From the NCBI GenBank assembly GCA_964472545.1, contig CAYYNP010000195.1, forward strand, positions 1 through 19,512: a stretch of 19,512 nucleotides of DNA, written 5' to 3'. Positions 15,390 through 19,512 of this stretch are shown piece by piece. Positions within the stretch are counted from its first letter, which is position 1. Every line of letters starts with the position of its first letter. The DNA is from CAYYNP01 sp964472545 (GTDB taxonomy: Bacteria > Planctomycetota > Planctomycetia > Pirellulales > Thermoguttaceae). The notes beneath the pieces were generated by a model. The model saw only the letters and a list, made by a program, of their open reading frames with translations, did not search any database and was not told where the DNA came from. The translations under genes and the position numbers were made by a program.

Positions 15390-16031
15390 CGCATCGGCAA
15401 GCTGGCCCTCCAAGCGTTGTTTGAGCACTTCGGTGGCTCGATGTACGGTTCGCTCGGAACATCCCACTTCGCGGGCAATCGCATCGACCGGATCGCCTTG
15501 CAGCCTCAGCTCGAGAATGCGGCGATACAGTTCGGGCAAGCGGTCAACCGCCCGGCCCAGCTCTTCGATCATCGCACAGGCATCGTCGGGCGAAGGCTCC
15601 CTGGCGATGGCCTCGGGTGGGAGGCCAAACAGGCTCTCTTTCCCGCCGAAAGACCTCTCTGCTTCGGTGGTCCGTTTCCCGGCCGTGTGCCGCCGTACCT
15701 GGCTCCGCACCTTGTTCATCGTGATGGTGGCCAGCAGTCGCCACAGATCGCCGGCCTCGCGGAGCACGTAGCGCCCGTCTCGCGCGTGATGGAAGAACGT
15801 CCGAAAGGCCGATTGCACAATGTCTTCCGGATCGAAACGGCGTGCCAGCTTCGGCGAACACTGGGAACGCGCTAGAGCAAACAACCGCTCGACGTATCGA
15901 TCGAACAACTCCTGCGCCGCCTGCTCGTCGCCTCGACGAACGCGTCGCACCAGCTCTTGTGAATGATCGTCGCTCACGGCGTGACTCTCCGAATCCGTCA
16001 CCCGACGAATCGACATTCTACCATCCATCAC
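15378..16031 (-). CDS. ECF-type RNA polymerase sigma factor
   Basis: A 217-residue sigma-70 family protein of the extracytoplasmic-function type. Region 2 (about 25-110) contains LVRRVRRGDEQAAQELFDRY, FDPEDIVQSAFRTFF and DLWRLLATITMNKV. Region 4 (about 155-208) contains RLPELYRRILELRLQGD and the helix-turn-helix DAIAREVGCSERTVHRATEVLKQRL. There is no region 1 or 3. The start is uncertain: GTG at 16031, ATG at 16028 or ATG at 16016; an AGGAG at 16045-16049 is nearest the GTG but still 13 bases away. No anti-sigma gene is adjacent. The next gene on the strand is a Ser/Thr kinase, and in Planctomycetes kinase-linked ECF groups have been described, so control by phosphorylation is a reasonable inference. 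Its last residues (ADAAGS) are encoded within a GC-rich hairpin repeat. Confidence 0.93.
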   Translation of the reverse strand: MMDGRMSIRRVTDSESHAVSDDHSQELVRRVRRGDEQAAQELFDRYVERLFALARSQCSPKLARRFDPEDIVQSAFRTFFHHARDGRYVLREAGDLWRLLATITMNKVRSQVRRHTAGKRTTEAERSFGGKESLFGLPPEAIAREPSPDDACAMIEELGRAVDRLPELYRRILELRLQGDPVDAIAREVGCSERTVHRATEVLKQRLEGQLADAAGS

Positions 16032-16391
16032 CGCGAGTGTGAATCTCCTAGATCGCCGGAAATTGCCCTCCGTCTTGCCCCTGCGGCCCGCCAGGTCTCG
16101 ACGCCGGGTCTCCGTGACTCGGTCGGCTCACAGCTCCCCCTTACAACGCAAACGAGCAGATACGACCGCCATCGAGCTTTGGCACTCCGACGATTTCGAG
16201 CCCCGCAGCGGCGAGTCGCCGCCGTAAATGGCGGTCCGCTTAGCGTCATGCGTCATTCGACGCTTGCTGCCAATTTCGAGTACAATGGTCTCGCTGGGGC
16301 TGCTGCCGGAGGCCGTTGCCCCAAGACCATCTGCGGCAACTGCGAATCGGTACGAAGTCCAACCATACGTCTCGCCAAGGAGAGTGTCGAC
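16032..16391. other. 360-bp divergent intergenic region
   Basis: It lies between the sigma factor (minus) and the carbon-nitrogen hydrolase (plus), so it should hold promoters for both. I see no clear -35/-10 pair. TACAAT at 16281-16286 is -10-like, but its best upstream partner (TTCGAC) is 19 bases away. Two small inverted repeats are present: GGCGA-G-TCGCC at 16210-16220 and CCGCC-GTAAAT-GGCGG at 16219-16234. The open frame that crosses this region from 15963 is only an upstream run-on of the hydrolase frame. Confidence 0.5.
16377..16382 (+). promoter_or_regulatory. Ribosome binding site that fixes the hydrolase start
   Basis: AAGGAG lies 9 bases before the ATG at 16392. It decides between this start and the much longer open frame reaching back to 15963, which overlaps the sigma factor gene. 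Confidence 0.8.
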
Positions 16392-17792
16392 ATGGCCGCA
16401 ATGCAATACCAACGAGTGTTCCACGCCGTGACGGCGCTAACGGTCGTCGCAAGTACGGCGATCTCGGCGGCCGATGAGCAACTTGTCCTCAACTCCGCCT
16501 TTCGTGAAGCCGGCGAAAACAACCTGCCGGCCCATTGGTCGCTTTGGAACCCCGACTGGCAAGCGGCAGCCTGCACGGCAAGCCAGACTCGCGAAGGCTT
16601 GCTGATCGATGCGCCCGGACGACCGTACGCCGTCGGCGGCGCGTGGCAGGACGTCCGGGGGATCGAACCGAACAAGGCCTACGCCATCGAGGCAACTTGC
16701 GCCGTGAAGGACGTCCCCTCCGCATACCGCTCGGTATTGGTTCGACTGACCTGGATGCGCGGCGCCGAAAAACTCCATCCGGCAGGAATGCTCGTGGGCG
16801 GCCCGATGACGACCAACCTCGAGAGCGGAAGACTGACGCTGCGCGACGTGTTGGTTGCCCCCGAAGGAGCCGACTCCGTGCGCGTGTCGCTCGAAGTGAA
16901 ATGGCCGCAAGGAGGGAGCGTCTGTTTCGAGCGAGTCGGCCTACGGCAGACGGAGCTTCCGCCGCCTCGCATGGTCAAGATCGGTACCGTCTATCTGCGC
17001 CCCAGAAACAGCACGCCGGAGAAGAACCTGGACGTGTTCTGTGAGCAGGTCGACGCCGCCGGAAGACTGGGGCTCGACGTCGTTTGCCTTCCGGAAGCGA
17101 TCACCGTGGTCGGCACGTCGCAGTCGGGCGTGCAGGTCGCCGAGCCGATCCCCGGTCCGTCCACGCAACGGCTGGGCAAAGCCGCCAAGCGCAACGGCCT
17201 GTGGGTCGTGGCCGGTCTCTACGAGCGCGACGACGACCGGATCTATAACACGGCCGTACTGTTGGACCGAAACGGCCGGCTGGCAGGCAAATACCGCAAA
17301 GTACACCTACCCCGCGAGGAGTGGAAGAAGGGCATTACGCCGGGTCGCGACTATCCGGTCTTCCAAACCGACTTCGGCACGATCGCGATCCAGATCTGTT
17401 ACGACTGGTTCTTTCCCGAGCCGGAGCAACTCTTTGCACGGCAAGGGGCGGAGATCCTCTTCGCGCCGACCTGGGGTAACACGTTGCCCGATCAAGAAGG
17501 CCGTGCAGAAGGCGAGACCGTCTTTCGCGCGCGTGCCCGCGATAACGGACTCTATCTGGTGCCGTCGGTTTATAGCGGCAACAGCCTGATCATCGACCCC
17601 ATGGGGAGAATCCTTGCCAACAACGACGGCCGTAGCGGCGTGTTCTGGTGCGAGGTGGACCTGAATCGGCGGGAATGCCTTCCCTGGGTAGGTCATTGGC
17701 GTTCGATCGGCCCACGCGACCGCATGCCGAGCACGTATGGACGGCTCATGGACGATCCCGCACAGGCCGCCAAACGGGGCAAATCACGCTGA
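16392..17792 (+). CDS. Secreted carbon-nitrogen hydrolase (nitrilase superfamily)
   Basis: A 466-residue enzyme. Residues 1-26 are a signal peptide (FHAVTALTVVASTAISA, cut before ADEQ). Residues about 30-190 look like a beta-sandwich of the carbohydrate-binding type (LVLNSAFREAGENNLPAHWSLW at its start). Residues about 194-425 are the nitrilase fold with the catalytic triad: E235 in CLPEAI, K303 in KYRKVHLP, and C336 in IQICYDWFFPE. E309/E310 may serve as the second Glu seen in this family. The family hydrolyses amides, nitriles or carbamoyl compounds; the substrate cannot be read from the sequence. Export and the extra N-terminal domain are unusual for a family that is mostly cytoplasmic, and suggest an extracellular or periplasmic substrate. 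It precedes a GH32 gene by 71 bp on the same strand, probably as one transcript. Confidence 0.9.
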   Translation: MAAMQYQRVFHAVTALTVVASTAISAADEQLVLNSAFREAGENNLPAHWSLWNPDWQAAACTASQTREGLLIDAPGRPYAVGGAWQDVRGIEPNKAYAIEATCAVKDVPSAYRSVLVRLTWMRGAEKLHPAGMLVGGPMTTNLESGRLTLRDVLVAPEGADSVRVSLEVKWPQGGSVCFERVGLRQTELPPPRMVKIGTVYLRPRNSTPEKNLDVFCEQVDAAGRLGLDVVCLPEAITVVGTSQSGVQVAEPIPGPSTQRLGKAAKRNGLWVVAGLYERDDDRIYNTAVLLDRNGRLAGKYRKVHLPREEWKKGITPGRDYPVFQTDFGTIAIQICYDWFFPEPEQLFARQGAEILFAPTWGNTLPDQEGRAEGETVFRARARDNGLYLVPSVYSGNSLIIDPMGRILANNDGRSGVFWCEVDLNRRECLPWVGHWRSIGPRDRMPSTYGRLMDDPAQAAKRGKSR

Positions 17793-17851
17793 GTATAACA
17801 GGAGTCTGTCGGAGACCCGTGTGCCGCCGACTTCGATGTCCGGTTGTTAAT

Positions 17852-17855
17852 GGAG
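17852..17855 (+). promoter_or_regulatory. Ribosome binding site of the GH32 gene
   Basis: GGAG lies 8 bases before the ATG at 17864, within the 71-bp gap after the carbon-nitrogen hydrolase stop codon. It supports this start over earlier in-frame codons. Confidence 0.7.
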
Positions 17856-17863
17856 AAACGTGC

Positions 17864-19378
17864 ATGTCCGCGATCAAGCATCCCGTGCTCTTAGGGTTGG
17901 CCACGTTGGCCAACGCAACGCTCCTACTGTCCGCCCGGGTGGAAGCCGACGACGACGCCATCCGCGGGTCGGCCATCGCGGCCGTGGAGGCGGCAATCCC
18001 CATGGCACAGAGCGATCCGACCCGTCCCGTCTACCACTTCCGCCCGCCGGCACAGTGGATGAACGACATCTGTGGGGCAATCTACTACAAGGGCCACTAT
18101 CACATCTTCTATCAATACAATCCCTTCAGCGGCGATAGTTGGGGAAACATGTACTCGCTCTGGGGCCACGCCCGCAGCAAGGATCTCGTCCATTGGGAGG
18201 ATCTCCCCTGGGCCTTGCTACCGATGACGGATCGTGGTGAGCGCCGCTGCAACTCGGGTTGTATCACGCTCGACGGCAACGGCAGGCCCATGATCTTCTA
18301 CACGTTTGTCCCCGCCCGAAAGGACGCCACACGGCTCGGCAAGCGGGAACATTGGGCGGCCAGCCCGCTAGACGACGAGCTGATCGAGTGGCAGCGAGTC
18401 AAGAATGGGCCGCTGATGGCGGCCGGCATGAACGGGGTCCCCGAGAGTGTCAACGCAGGCTGGAGCGACCCCTTTGTGTTTCGGGCCGCGGGGCGCACGT
18501 TTGTCACCTTCAAGTCGTGCGACGGCCTGGTCTGCGAAGCGAGAGACAAGGAGCTTACGCTATGGGAGTACGCCGGGAAGATGGCAAGCGTTTCCGGCGA
18601 GTGCCCGAACTTCTTCCCCTTGCAGGACAAATGGGTACTGATTCGCTCGACGCAACCCATTTCCTACGTGTTGGGAGAATTCGATGCCGAGAACATCGCC
18701 TTCGAGAGAAGCGGTACCGCCCACGTGCTCGATTATGGCTTCGGCAAAAGTCCCCCCACGGATCGATCCTGGACGCGCGGACTCTATGCCACCAATGCGT
18801 TCACCGACAACGATGGGCGTCGCGTCTTGCTTGGCTGGGTTTGCGGCTTCAAACCCAAGCGAGGTTGGAACGGGTGTATGTCGCTGCCGCGCGTCCTGAC
18901 CTTGGACAAAGACCAACGGCTCATCCAGACGCCGGCGCCGGAACTAAAGGCACTGCGCGGTGAACACGTTGATATCAAGGAGCTTCCACTAACCAGCGAG
19001 GAGAAGAATCTCGAAACGGTGCGCGGCGATACCATGGAAATCGTGGCCGAATTTGCCGTGGCGGACGCCAAAGCCTTCGGCCTTAGAGTCCGCCAAAGCG
19101 AGGACGGCAAGCACGCGATCACAATGCGATACGCAAACGGATCGCTGAACGTGGCCGGAACCGAGGTCCCGTTGGCACTGGCCCCCCATTCCAAGACGCT
19201 CACGCTGCACGTGTACCTCGACAAGTCGGTTCTCGAAGTCTTCATCAACGACGGAGTGACTAGCGTGACTCGCGTCGAATACCCCGGCGAGAACGATTTG
19301 GGTGTCTCGGTATTCGCAGAAGACGGCAGTGCGACTCTGAAATCACTCGACGCATGGCGAGTGAAACCCATTTGGTGA
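17864..19378 (+). CDS. Secreted glycoside hydrolase family 32 protein
   Basis: A 504-residue protein. A signal peptide covers about 1-28 (VLLGLATLANATLLLSA core). The five-bladed GH32 propeller (about 55-345) carries the three expected acids: D68 in WMND (nucleophile), D202 in WSDPFVF (transition-state stabiliser) and E246 in GECPNFF (acid/base). Supporting motifs are YHIFYQYNP, WGHARSKDLVHWEDLPWAL and RPMIFYT. The C-terminal beta-sandwich (about 385-500) ends with the typical LDKSVLEVFINDG. GH32 enzymes cleave beta-fructosides such as sucrose, levan or inulin. Here the canonical WMNDPNG is WMNDICG, and RDP is SDP, so the loss of the substrate-binding Arg hints at a changed substrate. The start is set by GGAG at 17852-17855 and the signal peptide; the frame is open further upstream but overlaps the hydrolase gene. 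The neighbouring hydrolase is probably co-transcribed. Confidence 0.93.
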   Translation: MSAIKHPVLLGLATLANATLLLSARVEADDDAIRGSAIAAVEAAIPMAQSDPTRPVYHFRPPAQWMNDICGAIYYKGHYHIFYQYNPFSGDSWGNMYSLWGHARSKDLVHWEDLPWALLPMTDRGERRCNSGCITLDGNGRPMIFYTFVPARKDATRLGKREHWAASPLDDELIEWQRVKNGPLMAAGMNGVPESVNAGWSDPFVFRAAGRTFVTFKSCDGLVCEARDKELTLWEYAGKMASVSGECPNFFPLQDKWVLIRSTQPISYVLGEFDAENIAFERSGTAHVLDYGFGKSPPTDRSWTRGLYATNAFTDNDGRRVLLGWVCGFKPKRGWNGCMSLPRVLTLDKDQRLIQTPAPELKALRGEHVDIKELPLTSEEKNLETVRGDTMEIVAEFAVADAKAFGLRVRQSEDGKHAITMRYANGSLNVAGTEVPLALAPHSKTLTLHVYLDKSVLEVFINDGVTSVTRVEYPGENDLGVSVFAEDGSATLKSLDAWRVKPIW

Positions 19379-19512
19379 CCGGAAAACGGGGGATATACAT
19401 CAGGCGGTGCCGCGCAGCAGCGGATCCTCGAAAGCGTGCCCCTGACCGTATGACTCGAGTAAGCAATCGCCCAACCCGTCAAGAGCCGTTCGTAGTGACC
19501 GCATTCATGCGG

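Noticed and set aside
15341..15390. Tandem hairpins as a CRISPR-like array
   Set aside because: There are only two units, 30 bp apart with no spacer between them, and no cas gene is present.
16175..16200. TTGGCACT as a sigma-54 promoter element
   Set aside because: The spacing from GG to the required GC pair is wrong; the -12 TTGC element is missing.
16281..16286. TACAAT as a -10 box for the hydrolase
   Set aside because: The only -35-like partner lies 19 bases upstream and matches poorly; promoter rules in Planctomycetes are too uncertain to support it.
15963..16391. N-terminal extension of the carbon-nitrogen hydrolase frame
   Set aside because: It would overlap the sigma factor gene and place the signal peptide deep inside the protein. 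The ATG at 16392 has a good ribosome site and a signal peptide directly after it.
17648..17863. N-terminal extension of the GH32 frame
   Set aside because: It overlaps the end of the hydrolase gene and would bury the signal peptide. The ATG at 17864 has its own ribosome site.
19450..19512. Open frame MTRVSNRPTRQEPFVVTAFMR running off the right edge
   Set aside because: It could be the start of another plus-strand gene, but only 21 codons are visible, no ribosome site precedes the ATG, and the frame is open further upstream into the GH32 gene. The 134 bases after GH32 otherwise show nothing clear; CCG-GAAAA-CGG after the stop is too short to call a terminator.

Overview
The window looks like chromosomal DNA from a planctomycete (Planctomycetota, probably Pirellulales-like). 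The evidence is the high G+C content, a giant exoprotein with an N-terminal LEPLEARTLL motif (the planctomycete LEPR-XLL type) and dockerin-type modules, and an ECF sigma factor next to a Ser/Thr kinase with the zinc-ribbon / kinase / membrane helix / TPR layout typical of this phylum. No rRNA, tRNA, CRISPR array, transposase or phage gene is visible.

Layout. (1) 1-429, minus strand: the first 143 codons of a secreted NHL/SMP-30-like beta-propeller protein that runs off the left edge. (2) 430-1137: about 700 bp without a convincing gene but with several short direct and inverted repeats. (3) 1138-11187, minus: one 3,349-residue exoprotein. It starts with an SdrD-B-like domain that appears to be interrupted by a seven-bladed FG-GAP-like propeller, followed by two cadherin-like (VCBS/tandem-95 type) domains. 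Next come four copies of an ordered triad of lamin-tail-like (LTD) domains (A-B-C), broken after two triads by an Ig-like plus dockerin module and closed by a second, different dockerin-type module, one last LTD and a short tail. (4) 11188-11419: leader of the giant gene, holding a perfect 17-bp inverted repeat flanked by 7-bp direct repeats (MITE-like, or a large 5' UTR hairpin). (5) 11420-11713, minus: a 97-residue protein of unknown function. (6) 11795-15202, minus: transmembrane Ser/Thr kinase with TPRs. (7) 15378-16031, minus: ECF sigma factor whose stop codon lies inside a tandem GC-rich hairpin repeat. (8) 16032-16391: divergent intergenic region. (9) 16392-17792, plus: secreted carbon-nitrogen hydrolase with an N-terminal beta-sandwich-like region. 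(10) 17864-19378, plus: secreted glycoside hydrolase family 32 protein with altered residues around its catalytic acids.

How the genes may work together (inference). Sigma factor, kinase, small protein and giant exoprotein are all on the minus strand in that order, with gaps of 175, 81 and 232 bp. This suggests a signalling pair linked to production of a very large surface or secreted repeat protein. On the other strand the nitrilase-family enzyme and the GH32 enzyme, 71 bp apart and both exported, look like a two-gene unit for breakdown of extracellular fructose-containing or related glycans and amide/nitrile compounds. The two units share the 360-bp divergent region but no functional link between them can be read from the sequence.
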